Shown: one piece after another, positions 21,904-32,099 of the stretch | How positions within the stretch are numbered: position 1 is the stretch's first letter | How the letters are laid out: every line of letters starts with the position of its first letter | Assembly (NCBI GenBank): GCA_040285825.1 | Contig: JAUPSS010000002.1 | Span: forward strand, 930,001-994,000 | DNA length: 64,000 nt | Source: Eukaryota sp. TZLM1-RC | Lineage: Eukaryota; Metamonada: BaSk clade | Direction of reading: 5' to 3' | Program-made: the position numbers and the translations under genes | The notes under the pieces: model-generated | Seen by the model: the letters and a program-made list of their open reading frames with translations, nothing else | What the model was told of the DNA's origin: nothing | Databases searched by the model: none

Positions 21904-22566
21904 ATGACTTCTTCTGGTCAACTTTCCAAGCAGGATTTTGCACAAGCTGTAGGTTTTGCATTAGACTTTTTATTACTTTACCCGGCTACAAATGATGCTG
22001 TTGTAAGTGCTGCATCCATCACAAATGCTTTATGTGAACGGTACCCTAAATTGTCAAGGTCCTCCGCCGCCTCTGTCACCCAACAAGCTCTCGAAAAAGC
22101 CTTTGAACATTACCCAGATATGGGATTATCAATTACTCGCATTGATGGTAACTCCTCTGTCCCTTCCAAAACAGGCAAGTATTACGTTTCTTCCCCTTAT
22201 TTGGTCCGTAACCCTGATGTCTCTGAACAAATGCGCTTCATTTATGCTTTGATTACTACATTGATTTGCTATGGAGGTTCTATCAAATTTGCTGATCTAC
22301 GACAAGAATTAGAAGATGCAGGTCTTTGTTCAGATACTCCTCGTTCACAATGTAAATACAAGACAAAGTTTTCAAAGTTGATTAACCATGCGAAAAAGCT
22401 TGGAATTGTTACAGTTGATAGGAACCAAGTAATTGAGTTAAGTCCAAAATATATAAATGAAAAAGATGTGAAAGCCGTTTGTGCTAATTTTGGCTTTGAT
22501 GCGTCATATTTGGTGGAAAGCTACAATCCTAAATTTCGTCACTTGTCACATCTAATGGAAGAATGA
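21904..22566 (+). CDS. Hypothetical protein with two winged-helix-like regions (possible NSE3/MAGE)
   Basis: 220 residues, intact. The N-terminal half is a helix-rich unit ending in a strand turn KYYVSSPYL. The second half (ALITTLICYGGSIKFADLRQELEDAGL ... LINHAKKLGIVTVD ... VIELSPKY) has the order of the second winged helix of MAGE/NSE3 proteins, the SMC5/6 subunit. I base this on the layout of hydrophobic and loop positions, not on an invariant motif, so the assignment is weak. ATG 21904 is the first in frame. It converges on QTRT1 with 60 bp between stops. Confidence 0.7.
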   Translation: MTSSGQLSKQDFAQAVGFALDFLLLYPATNDAVVSAASITNALCERYPKLSRSSAASVTQQALEKAFEHYPDMGLSITRIDGNSSVPSKTGKYYVSSPYLVRNPDVSEQMRFIYALITTLICYGGSIKFADLRQELEDAGLCSDTPRSQCKYKTKFSKLINHAKKLGIVTVDRNQVIELSPKYINEKDVKAVCANFGFDASYLVESYNPKFRHLSHLMEE

Positions 22567-22625
22567 GATTAAACTTAATAGTTTCCTAATTTAAAATTCC
22601 TTTTTATTCTAAATGATTTTACATT

Positions 22626-23888
22626 TTAACTTAAATCATATCCTGCATTTTCTAGAGCTTTTACAGCCCAATCTGGATTACCATTCATTTGTAAGAATTC
22701 CCTGCAAAAGATATTAAAATTACCAGAATAAATTGCTGCTCTTATAGCCTTACATAACCTTAATTGAAAAGCGATGTTGTGAATAGTCAATAAAATTGCA
22801 ATTGTATCATCTCTATTCACCATTGCATTGAGACAAGCTCTTGAATACCTTCTACAAGTACTGCAAGGGCAATCATCATCAATTGGTCTAGTATCGTTCT
22901 TAAACTCAGCTTTTCTTAATTGTAATTGACCCCAAGGGACAAGTGCCGAACCAAATCTAGCGGTTCTCGTTGGGTAGACACAGTCCATTTGATCAACTCC
23001 CAGAGCAATAGAGACCACAATGTCAATACTATAACCAACCCCCATGACGTATCTTGGTTGGTTTGCTGGCAACCTTTGAGAACAAAACGTCACTACTCGG
23101 CAAAATTCACTTTTTGATTCACCTCCAGCCAACCCACCAATGGCGATCCCAGGACATTTTCTTTCCAAAATAAGTTTAATGGACTGGGATCGAAGCTTTT
23201 CATCAAGACCACCTTGAATGATGGGATAAAGGTTCTGGGTCAGATGCCTTTTGGATTCATAGTGAACCTTCAATGCACGATCCAACCATCTTATACTCCT
23301 TTCCATACCCTCTCTGTGTCTTTCCATGTCTGAGCATAGGGTATGAACAGTATCGTCGAGTTGCATACAGATATCGCTGCCTATAGCATGTTGAGTCCTA
23401 ATGGATTCTTCAGGAGTAAGTAGAGAGACAGAATTATCAACAGGAGATTGAAATTGTACACCCTCTTCACTCAACTTGCTTAATTGTAAAAGAGAGACCA
23501 TTTGAAATCCTCCAGAATCTGTTAGAATGTTTCTGTCCCAAGACATGAGCTTATGGAGTCCCCCCTGCCTGGTCAAGGTTTCTGCCCCAGGACGTAAAGA
23601 TAAAAAATAGGTGTTGGCTAAAAGAAGATGGCAGTCAAGTTCTTCAATTTCTAAAGAAGTGATGCCTTTCAACGTCCCTTGTGTTCCCACTGGCATGAAA
23701 ATAGGTGTAGGGACAGGGCCATGAGGAAGAAATAAGGTTCCACATCTGGCTGGTCCACAAGTTTTATGAACTGTGAATTTCAAGGCAGGTGAAGAAAAGG
23801 TTGTTGTTGCAGTGGGATCATCTACATTGACAGGGGGTATATCAGTAGGATACCAGGAACCAAAACCTTTAAAAGGATCAACTGTCAT
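22626..23888 (-). CDS. QTRT1: Queuine tRNA-ribosyltransferase catalytic subunit
   Basis: 420 residues. Exchanges G34 of the GUN-anticodon tRNAs for queuine, with a QTRT2 partner. Visible family residues: TDSGGFQM (Asp124, general acid/base), GGLAGGES, RYVMGVGYSID, and MDCVYPTRTARFGSAL with the nucleophilic Asp. The zinc site CPCSTCRRYS...TIHN (three Cys and a His) is complete. It has a roughly 40-residue N-terminal extension relative to bacterial enzymes. The length matches eukaryotic QTRT1. Start ATG 23888 is the first Met. Confidence 0.93.
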   Translation of the reverse strand: MTVDPFKGFGSWYPTDIPPVNVDDPTATTTFSSPALKFTVHKTCGPARCGTLFLPHGPVPTPIFMPVGTQGTLKGITSLEIEELDCHLLLANTYFLSLRPGAETLTRQGGLHKLMSWDRNILTDSGGFQMVSLLQLSKLSEEGVQFQSPVDNSVSLLTPEESIRTQHAIGSDICMQLDDTVHTLCSDMERHREGMERSIRWLDRALKVHYESKRHLTQNLYPIIQGGLDEKLRSQSIKLILERKCPGIAIGGLAGGESKSEFCRVVTFCSQRLPANQPRYVMGVGYSIDIVVSIALGVDQMDCVYPTRTARFGSALVPWGQLQLRKAEFKNDTRPIDDDCPCSTCRRYSRACLNAMVNRDDTIAILLTIHNIAFQLRLCKAIRAAIYSGNFNIFCREFLQMNGNPDWAVKALENAGYDLS

Positions 23889-23971
23889 TGTTACAGATAT
23901 TGTCTATAACGATATAACGATGAAATAAGTGCCGTTTTTAAACCGATGTAGAGGGACTGAGTTTTTGAGAA

Positions 23972-24740
23972 GTGGAAGATTTTCTCCTTGATACCTTTTT
24001 CTTTGAACCTTCATCAACCTTGGCCATTTGTACAGATGGTGCTTCTGACAGCTCTCGAAAGCTCCCTGACTCTTACCTTGCATCTCTTGACCCCAAGATG
24101 GTTAATAGTTCAATCATTTACTCTATCTTGGACTATATAAACCAACATACTGCCAATGTTGACTCTGTTAACAATGAAACGAGCATCTTTAAGTGTACAT
24201 GGGCCCTTACCAACTTGTTTAGCACTGTGTTCTCTGTTGATTTTATTTATGAAGTACCAATGTGCAAAATAGAGCCCAAATCATTTGGTGTATAAGTAAC
24301 ATTCTGATGGCGTTAGTTATAGACAAGATGCCCTACATTATGGAATTCTTGATTCTGCCATCTCTATCTTTAAACACTTCTTTGATTTGGAGTGTTGGTC
24401 CGAATTGCTAAGTGTTTCATTTATCTTTGCTAATCTATGTAGAAACAAACCTCATCCGTCACCTGCTGTTTAAAAACAAATCAAAGAGGAAGTTTTGGAG
24501 TTGGCTTTTTGGCACAATTCTGAGTCTATTATATATGTGGTGATAGAATTATGTCATTGCATGCTATTCCTTACTGATGAAATAGGCGAAGTAGTTAAAT
24601 TTTTCAGCAAGAAATTTGATAAAACATTAGATTTAACATTGTATACACACGGTGTATCAAAACCAAGATATAAAGATTTTATGGGTAGAAATGTTACAAT
24701 TCACAGACCAAATTACAAAATATTATCCGAAATTTAATTA
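23972..24740 (+). pseudogene. Importin-alpha (karyopherin alpha) pseudogene
   Basis: Decayed armadillo repeats in shifting frames: IFKCTWALTNLFST (family WALTNIASG) in the first frame to 24295, then, in another frame, RQDALHYGILDSAISI and FIFANLCRNKPHPSP (family WTLSNLCRNK.P.P), a stop at about 24472, and more repeat-like sequence to 24737. The N-terminal IBB domain and the C-terminal repeats are missing. At least one frameshift and several stops make it non-functional. An intact parent is expected elsewhere. Confidence 0.72.
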
Positions 24741-25184
24741 TAAAACAAAATACACTCCTGAGGTTGAACTTCACATTCTTCTAACATCATACAGCAAAAC
24801 GAGAAAAAGGATAACGAGGTTACGGACTCAGTTCCCACCTCCTCCTTTAACCTGTTCTTCACAGAACAGCAGAGTTCTTTCTGCCGAACTCCTCAGTGTG
24901 GAACAGTCGCCTACATAACAAAAATAAACGGAAGGTCAGGGCACCGGTTTCCGAACGGAATCGTCGTTCTGATCCTTCTGTGGGGCTAGAGTACTGCACT
25001 TTTTTGAGTCATCATGTGAGTCATGATATGGGTGCTGTTGAATCAGCCATGATTTTAATCACTTTAGATTTGGAAAGTTTTTCTTGTTTCTGTTATTTTT
25101 TCAATTGTTATTTTTATGTTTTTGAGTTTATTGATTTTTGCGGTTCAGGCATTTGCATTTTACACGGGATGTTTAGTCTTGTTT
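24741..25184. other. Accessory DNA between the importin pseudogene and the Fanzor copy
   Basis: No gene. A stretch near 24810-24850 (GATAACGAGGTTACGGACTC and following) resembles the start of the gag region of element 3 (36074 onward) and may be a small gag scrap. The last part is the 5' side of the Fanzor copy. Confidence 0.35.
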
Positions 25185-28100
25185 TGAACGTAATTTTATA
25201 CCACCACAAATATCTGCCCAATTATATGAATCATTAATGGCCAGAATTCGTTATATTTCAGCTGAGTATTATGGGCTAGAAATGGTTAAACCAAAAAGTG
25301 CGTTTCCACAGGATTTTGAAGACTTTGTTTATGGCGAAGGAGATTATAGATTATCGACTTTTTTTGAACAACAAAAGTTGAACAAAACTATAAGTTATGT
25401 AGACCATTTGAGATATGGGCCTGAGTTTTTTCCAAGATTCCCAACTGATGAATTCAGTAGACCACCTGAGTATATGGCCCCAGTATTGTTTGCCAAATTT
25501 GAAAATAATTTGAAATTAAATTATGAAAAACATATTAATCGATTTATTAATGTGCTCTTTGACAAACCAGATGTGGAAAATGTGTTAGCAGAAATGCACA
25601 AGCTGGGTGGATACTCTACGCCATTATCTACAATTAATTCACCATATAGATTTAGGCTTCGTCAATTCAAAAACTTGTTTTTAGTTGATGATAGAGATTG
25701 CTTGAGTTCTTTGTTTCATCATCCAGCAAATATTGCAGACCTTCTTAATGATGAATTTGTTGATTTATATGAACACCATGATATAAGAGATAAAGAACGT
25801 AGAGACATATTTGAAGGTCTTATTGAACGATTTACTTGTCAAATTGAGAATTTAGTCACTGGCGAGAATTTATTTGACAACATATTTCCAATGGATATTC
25901 ATTTTCTTGGAGACGCTGTTGAAAAAGATCCTCAATTATTCCTATAACCAGCAATTACGATTGCTCAATATATTGCCAGCAGAGGAGGGAAATCTTATCA
26001 CGTTACCGCTGTATCAACCAATGTAGGTCCAGGATATTTTCCTATTGATACAAGAACAATAGGGACACTTATTAGCCAAACACTGATGGACGATTTGTTG
26101 CCTGATGAGAGATTAAAAACGGTCAATACACAAGCCCAAGTTGCTAGATTCAAACCACCTGAGCAATTTGACTTTTGGTCTACTATTCTCGATTTAAACC
26201 AACCAATGTATAAATATTTATTGAATTTTCACACTTAATTAAATTAACTCCTAACTAATGGGACGACTATCATTGAACCAAGATTTCTTCTACAAAATCT
26301 TGATCTGCTTGCTGTCTAGCTAAAGCTTCTCTTATTCGATTGAAAAACCGAGGTAATCTATTAATAATGGCAAATTGAATCCGTGAACGCCATAAGAAAA
26401 TATCAAATCTTTTCATTGTTTTTTCTTGAACCAATTTTTGAAAGTCATTCAAAAAGGTTTCTGCTTCATCTGATAATCTTCCATTTATCGAAAATGGGAA
26501 AGCAATAGAAACCAGCTGTGTATTTCTCTCAGCATTGGCCTCTTCAATATCTTTATCATATTTTCTATGTTTTTCTTTTGCTTTAAAATCAAGAGCACTC
26601 ACAGGATTAAGTTTTCTTCTGTGAACCAAATATCATTTGCAACATTACATGAGACAAAGTAAACAATAGCTTCAGAATTATCAATCCAATCACAGTATAC
26701 ATCACCTCTATCATCAGAACCAAAATTATTCAGAGAAAGTGTTTCCTTCAGCAGAGGCTCTTTGATACACGATATTCTTGCAGTTTGTGCCATATTGAAA
26801 ACAGTGTCTCTAACAGCATCATGTAATGAAGAACGATAAGTTATCCATTTAGAACAATTCAGAGCATGGCGCAAAGTGAGTTGAGGTGAATTCGAACAAA
26901 TACATTTTTCTTTTCATAATAATTGATTAATGGGGATATTCAAATATAATCTCATTTTTGTTACAAATGCTTCATTTGTGGCACACAATCCAAATCTTCG
27001 TGGTACAACGGTTACAAAAAGTGAAGAATCTGATGACTGGTTTTCACAAACACTCTTTTCCAATAACAATGAGTGAAGATCTTGATTTAAAACAGCCGAG
27101 CTGCATATATTATATACCAACCAGTGTTCAAACAAAGAATTTACAAATTCAACAACATTATCCCCACAGCTCGATTTAATATTGCAGTAGAATTTGTTCG
27201 TCAGGATTTACAAGGTCAGAAATGTAAGCCAGACAACAAGGCTAGTGTTTCGGATTTATTTATTGATGATGTGGATGTTGATACTTTTCAAGACAAACGA
27301 ATTGTTGTTTGTGATCCTGGAAAACGTGATTTAATGTATTTTGGGAGTAAAAAACGGATCAAGAACTAGCCATGGTGCCTGAACATGAAACTGAACAGCA
27401 AAGAAATAGTCGGGTGATGAATCAAGATAAGAAGTACAAATGGTTGAGAATGACTCAGATGTCCTGGTCTTTGAAAAATAAGATGAATGAAAAGCAAAAA
27501 CGATGGGCGCTAAAGTATACTGAGGTAGATTACGACAGGAACCAAATGTTAGAGTCTAACGAAATGAAAATTGAAGATGCAAACACCGAATTATCCGCGT
27601 TTGCTGCAAATTCAGCAACTTTTATAGATTTTTCCAACTTTGTGGTTGCCAAACTTTGTATCGGCAAGTTTTTTTGACAATTGACTTTTACAGTCTTAAC
27701 TTGTGGAGCATTCATAAAATGCAAGCTGTTATTCACAAGCAAAAGAGTGAAAGTTGGTTGTTAAAAAATCTTGTTCAGCAGTTTGGCAAGCCAAAAGACA
27801 TTTTAATTCTAATGGGTGATTATGGTAAAAAAAAGGTTCCAAGAATTTGAAACACCAGAGACCTACTCGTGGCATTGGATGGATTCAATTTCTGAAAAGA
27901 AATGGATTTGAAGTATTGATGATTAATGAAGCTTTCACTTCAGCAAAATGTCCTGTTTGTTTTGAAAAGGTTGCTACGTTTTTGAGAGTAACAAATCCCA
28001 GATTCTATAGAGGAGAAAAGACTCCAGTTACTACGTGTCATGGTTTATTAGCTTGTAACTGTGAGAGTTGCAAATTCAGTAACAAAGGCTCAACAAAGCT

Positions 28101-28197
28101 CTTCAATAGAAATAAGCTGGCTTGTCTGAACATGTTTGCAATTGCTGAAGCCAGAATGAGTGGTAATGAAAGGCCTCAGTATCTGTCTTGTAGATAG
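25185..28197 (+). pseudogene. Fanzor-type RuvC nuclease, subfamily alpha, copy alpha-1 (split by a retrotransposon)
   Basis: Relative of bacterial TnpB; Fanzors are eukaryotic RNA-guided DNA nucleases carried by transposons. N-terminal half 25185-26209 includes LNYEKHINRFINVLF and VGPGYFPIDTRTI. C-terminal half 27128-28197 has a TARFNIAVEFVRQDL strand, then RuvC I (RIVVCDPGKRDLMYFG), a helical region with ELSAFAANSATFIDF, GDYG, RGIGWIQFLKRNGFEVLMIN and RuvC II plus zinc ribbon (NEAFTSAKCPVC...CESC), ending NRNKLACLNM and RPQYLSC. Breaks: TAA at 25945, a 906-bp retrotransposon at 26210-27115, a stop at 27369 and frame changes near 27670 and 27840. The last catalytic Asp of the RD motif appears as Asn. 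The gene is dead. It ends 36 bp before the mannosidase start. Confidence 0.78.
26210..27115 (-). mobile_element. RLE non-LTR retrotransposon family B, copy B2, inserted in Fanzor alpha-1
   Basis: 906 bp, reading on the minus strand; nearly the same unit as B1 at 9.5-10.4 kb. Zinc knuckle, HDAVRD and the RLE core (DDRGDVYCDW) are present, with frame breaks near 26610 and 26915. It is flanked by the 12-bp target duplication ACCAACCAATGT (26198-26209) / ACCAACCAGTGT (27116-27127), one mismatch. Removing the insert and one duplicate rejoins the Fanzor frame as LNQP-VFKQRIYKFNN. Its 5' end coincides with that of B1 (ATATATGCAGCTCGG), and no reverse transcriptase is included. Confidence 0.85.
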
Positions 28198-28208
28198 TTT
28201 TTTTAATT

Positions 28209-28223
28209 ATGGGAATTTCCCAT
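28209..28223. promoter_or_regulatory. Short palindrome in the mannosidase 5' flank
   Basis: ATGGGAATTTCCCAT, a 7-bp inverted repeat around one base, lies 11 bp before the ATG in the 36 bp left between the Fanzor remnant and the gene. A role in regulation is only a possibility. Confidence 0.25.
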
Positions 28224-28233
28224 ACGATATGTT

Positions 28234-29769
28234 ATGAACATCCTCCTTGTTGCATTTACATGTTTCTCTCTTATAACTGCACTTGATTATAGTCTTGATG
28301 TCAAAAATTCCTTCGAAAGCGCTTATCTTGCGTATCTCCACTTGGCATTTCCCAATGATGAGCTAAAGCCCTTTTCACACAGCAGTCAATCAATGTTTAA
28401 TATGCCCTTATCAATCATAGACAGTCTAGACACTTTGTATATAATGGAACTTCATCATCTCCACCCACCAAAGACGCTTATACGACCTTACATAACTAAG
28501 TTCCATCCTTCTAACGTTTCCCTCTTTGAGTTTAACATTAGAGTTTTGGGTTCTTTAATCTCAATGTACGACTTAACATATGACCAGTATTACCTCAATC
28601 AAGCAGTTTTGATTGGAGAGCGGTTATTAACCGCCTTCCGTTCTTCCTCTAGTTACTTTCCTTTTGCAAATTTCAACCTTCTCACCCAGACAGGCTCTTA
28701 TCACAGCTGGACCAACAACAAGGTAGTTCTCTCAGAAATTGGTACTCTGTCCCTTGAACTTTACGCACTTGGTGATAGAAGCAGTGATGTGAGGTTTTCC
28801 AGGGTAGCTAATGACTTGCTGCAGAAGTTTAACATCACCAGCCAAAATGCAGATCGTTCTACTTTTCAAGGCAATTTAGTGTACAACTTTGTATTCCCCA
28901 CATTACTAGATTCTGAGTTTCTACAAACTTCTTCCGAAACTTTTACATTAAATGGACTGGCTGATAGTTATTTCGAATATATAATTAAGAATTTTATTTT
29001 GCTTAAAGGTGACCCAGTCTATGGAACACTTTCTGTCTCAATAATAACAGAAATCATTAATAATTTAATTTCATTTTCCAAAGAAGGTTATATGTTTTTG
29101 GGCGAGTTGAATGGAAGTTATCTTTCTGGAAAACAAGAACATTTGGCTTGTTTTTTTCCTGCAACTTTACTTAAGTTTTTGATAACAAAAGATCGTTATT
29201 TGCCCAGTTTATTCGACGACACTCAGTTGAGTAATTCTCTACTAATCAAAACATCTATATCACTAACAGAAACTTGCCTCAGATTATATAATCAAGGATT
29301 ATCACCTGATGGCGTTTCCTTTGAAAAAGATGATCAACTTGAAGATGTTGTTTTGGAAAAAAAGTTTATTAGTTTTTTGAGTGCTGACAATGATAACTAT
29401 ATTAAATCAAATAAGAAACAGAAGACTATTGCATATAGTATTTCTGATTCCAGATATTTATTACGCCCTGAAGTCATTGAGTCTGTTTATTTTGCTTGGT
29501 GTTATACGAAAGATGAAATGTATATAGAAAAAGCCAAGAAGTTGTGGAATTCCGTAAAGAAATTACAATTACCAAATGGTGCATTCACTTGCTTAAAGGA
29601 GTTTAATCAAGAATTATCTGAATCTAATATAGATGATTGGCAACCCAGCTGGTTCTTAGCTGAAACTTTAAAGTATTTCTTTCTTTTGTTTAAAGAAAAT
29701 GATTATTATTGTAAGTATTATGTTTTCAATACAGAAGCACATCCCATTAAAATGTTTAAATACAACTAA
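28234..29769 (+). CDS. ER class I alpha-1,2-mannosidase (GH47)
   Basis: 511 residues. Trims alpha-1,2-mannose from N-glycans in the ER/Golgi lumen. Signal peptide 1-17 (MNILLVAFTCFSLITAL). The (alpha/alpha)7 barrel signatures are clear: SIIDSLDTLYIM, LFEFNIRVLGSLISMYDL, LADSYFEYIIKNF, LRPEVIESVYFAWCYT, and the terminal FNTEAHP with the calcium-binding Thr. The length is close to yeast Mns1, so an ER mannosidase I or Golgi mannosidase rather than a long EDEM is favoured. There are no breaks or introns. Its promoter must lie within or beside the Fanzor remnant that ends 36 bp upstream. It converges on the next gene, with about 115 bp of AT-rich DNA between stops. Confidence 0.88.
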   Translation: MNILLVAFTCFSLITALDYSLDVKNSFESAYLAYLHLAFPNDELKPFSHSSQSMFNMPLSIIDSLDTLYIMELHHLHPPKTLIRPYITKFHPSNVSLFEFNIRVLGSLISMYDLTYDQYYLNQAVLIGERLLTAFRSSSSYFPFANFNLLTQTGSYHSWTNNKVVLSEIGTLSLELYALGDRSSDVRFSRVANDLLQKFNITSQNADRSTFQGNLVYNFVFPTLLDSEFLQTSSETFTLNGLADSYFEYIIKNFILLKGDPVYGTLSVSIITEIINNLISFSKEGYMFLGELNGSYLSGKQEHLACFFPATLLKFLITKDRYLPSLFDDTQLSNSLLIKTSISLTETCLRLYNQGLSPDGVSFEKDDQLEDVVLEKKFISFLSADNDNYIKSNKKQKTIAYSISDSRYLLRPEVIESVYFAWCYTKDEMYIEKAKKLWNSVKKLQLPNGAFTCLKEFNQELSESNIDDWQPSWFLAETLKYFFLLFKENDYYCKYYVFNTEAHPIKMFKYN

Positions 29770-29884
29770 ATATTTTTAACACATTTTAAATGATTTTTTA
29801 ATTATTTTAATTATTTTATTATTTTTTTAAATAAGATATTAATTCATCAGCTATTTCTTTTCTTTTTACAATCAAGAATAAATT

Positions 29885-31903
29885 CTAGAGTTTTTGTTTT
29901 AATCTGAATAACACAATCATTATCCTGGTCACTGGTGATCCATTTTTTGAATATTTTGCAGATTTAATTAATTTGTATTCAATAAATACAGGTGTAATTG
30001 ATCTATTTGTGATTAAAAATCCATCAGACAGTATATAAACTTGGGACAATTCATCTGTGGGGATAATGCGAACTTCAAAAGGCGATTTTAATTTCAGAAA
30101 TCTGTTCTCTTTTACAAGAGTAGAGGTATTAATTTCAGATTCAAGATGAATTAATTCAAATAGAGAAATAATGTCATCATAAGAAAAATTCAAATAATAT
30201 TCAAATTCTTGCTTAAAGAAATCTAAATCCGCAATTGGGAGCTTCATAAGCGACTCAATAAAACCAATAGCAGTAGGAATAATATTTAAAAAAACTGAAT
30301 TGAAACAATGAAAAGAGCAATTATTTCCAAAAGTTTTGACCATCAAATTCGAGATGAACTGATTTTCAACATCCTTATTGTGAAATGGACAATGTGAATT
30401 ACGATGCAAATACATTAAAAAATTTAAAAAAGAAGAACAACTCTTTTTTGATAAACAATGATGAACAAAAATCAAAACTGTTGTTAAATTCTGAAAACAA
30501 TATTTCAGTAAATCAAACAGCTCTTTTTTGGACAGAAATTGTTTTAAACACTGTGAAAAATTGACATTAACTGGATCAATATTCACAGACAATGTGGTAA
30601 ATAATGTTAATAATTCATCGACAGAACTAAAAAAAGAGTTAATTACCTCAGGATGTGCTTCAGGTAATGATTCATTATTTGGAAACGGAGCAGGAAATCT
30701 TTTCACCTTGGGAAAACCAAAAAAACTTAATAACAACCGCTGAGAATCCAAGAAATTATTCAAATTATCAAAAAAAGAAAAGACACAGTCCAAATTTAAT
30801 TCAATACCATAATCTTTTGATTGATTCAAATTTAGAATGGAAAAAACTCTTTTACAGAAAGCACTCCTTGACTCCCGTACATTGGATACACCATCTTTGA
30901 GACTGATTAACTGGCTAGAAAAAGAATCCCTTGAGGAAACTAAATCAGACAGCTGAGAGTTTAAAGTGTTTGAAGAAGATATGAGTTCGTCCAAGGATCC
31001 AATCAAATTTTTCTTTTTTGACCGTTCGACTGAGAAAGGATCAGAATTTTTCAACCCAGAATACCTTTTCTTTAAAGACTCTAACCTTACATTTACAGAC
31101 TCTAATAGTACACTTTGTTTTTCAATGGAAGTCAAAAGAGCAGAAAGATCACGTGATTTTTTGAGCTCTCCATTATTAATTAAACTATCTAATTCAGCTA
31201 TTGAAGCTTCAACTTGGCTAATGTCATCACCAATTCGTAATTGCTGGTACTTGACCTTTGAAATCTTCTCTTCAAGTTCATCTACCTTCGCTTGTAATGA
31301 TTCCGTTGATGTGGATGCCTCACTGAGCATTGAATCAAGACGACTAAGAGGCTTTTGACTGGCGTTTATAACAAGATTTCGAGGAATTAAAGTAAAGAAG
31401 TCATCTGAATTCTGCTGAAAAAGTGAGACTAGCGTTGATTGATCTTCAAGTGAATCTTCATACTCTTTCTTAACAGCAGAGAAATGTCGTGTGGTTGTTG
31501 CAGATACTATAGTGTTGATACAAGAATAGATTGGATATGTGGTCGTGGGTGATTCGGCTGAGAAATGCTTCGACAAACATCGCATCAGAATTGGTAGTGC
31601 ATGATACGAAATCGCCTCCAAAGAAATAAATAAATTTAAATGACAAAGGGAGGTCATGGTGGACGAGATGGTGTTCAAAATGGAGACATCAGTGTGACGT
31701 TTGAAGAGAGGAACAAGAACACGAATAATGTTAAGGTTGCCAATACTCTCGGTATCAGTACCAGAAGCAACGGAAGTTATTTTATGGCAAAGAAACTTTA
31801 AAACTTTGACATCATCTAGAAGAGGAATAGCTGTCGTGATAATAGTATGAATATCTTTATCAAGAACATCCAAAAGAGAAGAGGGCAAATCGCTAGTAAC
31901 CAT
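29885..31903 (-). CDS. Large helical protein, ARM-like N-terminus and central coiled coil, function unknown
   Basis: 672 residues from MVTSDLPSSLLDVL (ATG 31903); the frame stays open further upstream but without an ATG and through a palindromic repeat, so the longer version is unlikely. Residues 1 to about 210 are regular helices with HEAT/ARM-like spacing. Residues about 210-340 form a coiled coil (SLQAKVDELEEKISKVKYQQL and following heptads). The C-terminal third is helical and ends in a possible beta-rich domain (FEVRIIPTDELSQVYILSDGFLI). No family is recognised; a tether, centrosomal or vesicle-docking role would suit the architecture but is a guess. Confidence 0.7.
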   Translation of the reverse strand: MVTSDLPSSLLDVLDKDIHTIITTAIPLLDDVKVLKFLCHKITSVASGTDTESIGNLNIIRVLVPLFKRHTDVSILNTISSTMTSLCHLNLFISLEAISYHALPILMRCLSKHFSAESPTTTYPIYSCINTIVSATTTRHFSAVKKEYEDSLEDQSTLVSLFQQNSDDFFTLIPRNLVINASQKPLSRLDSMLSEASTSTESLQAKVDELEEKISKVKYQQLRIGDDISQVEASIAELDSLINNGELKKSRDLSALLTSIEKQSVLLESVNVRLESLKKRYSGLKNSDPFSVERSKKKNLIGSLDELISSSNTLNSQLSDLVSSRDSFSSQLISLKDGVSNVRESRSAFCKRVFSILNLNQSKDYGIELNLDCVFSFFDNLNNFLDSQRLLLSFFGFPKVKRFPAPFPNNESLPEAHPEVINSFFSSVDELLTLFTTLSVNIDPVNVNFSQCLKQFLSKKELFDLLKYCFQNLTTVLIFVHHCLSKKSCSSFLNFLMYLHRNSHCPFHNKDVENQFISNLMVKTFGNNCSFHCFNSVFLNIIPTAIGFIESLMKLPIADLDFFKQEFEYYLNFSYDDIISLFELIHLESEINTSTLVKENRFLKLKSPFEVRIIPTDELSQVYILSDGFLITNRSITPVFIEYKLIKSAKYSKNGSPVTRIMIVLFRLKQKL

Positions 31904-31954
31904 AGAAATCAAATCAATGTGTGAATAATTGTTATTACCAGTGTTCGGAATTTT

Positions 31955-31996
31955 GACCACGCGGTGGCACCAACCACCATGTGCCACCGCGTGGTC
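31955..31996. repeat. Perfect 16-bp inverted repeat, 10-bp loop, upstream of the ARM/coiled-coil gene
   Basis: Arms GACCACGCGGTGGCAC (31955-31970) and GTGCCACCGCGTGGTC (31981-31996). It lies about 50 bp upstream of the predicted start of the minus-strand gene. A related GGTGGCACCAACCACCA sequence recurs at 32489. Confidence 0.85.
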
Positions 31997-32099
31997 TATT
32001 TTTGGTGGTGTATTTTTTAGCCTATAAAATGCTGTTATTGTCAAATCATTATGAATAAAACATGTTGATTTTTACAAACTAAAACTAAACCCATAACTC

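Noticed and set aside
25918-25951. A 34-nt GT...AG stretch covering the TAA of Fanzor alpha-1, like the GID8 intron in size
   Set aside because: Removing it leaves the downstream P.I.IAQ frame off by one, and the donor GTTGAA is poor; treated as a real nonsense codon.
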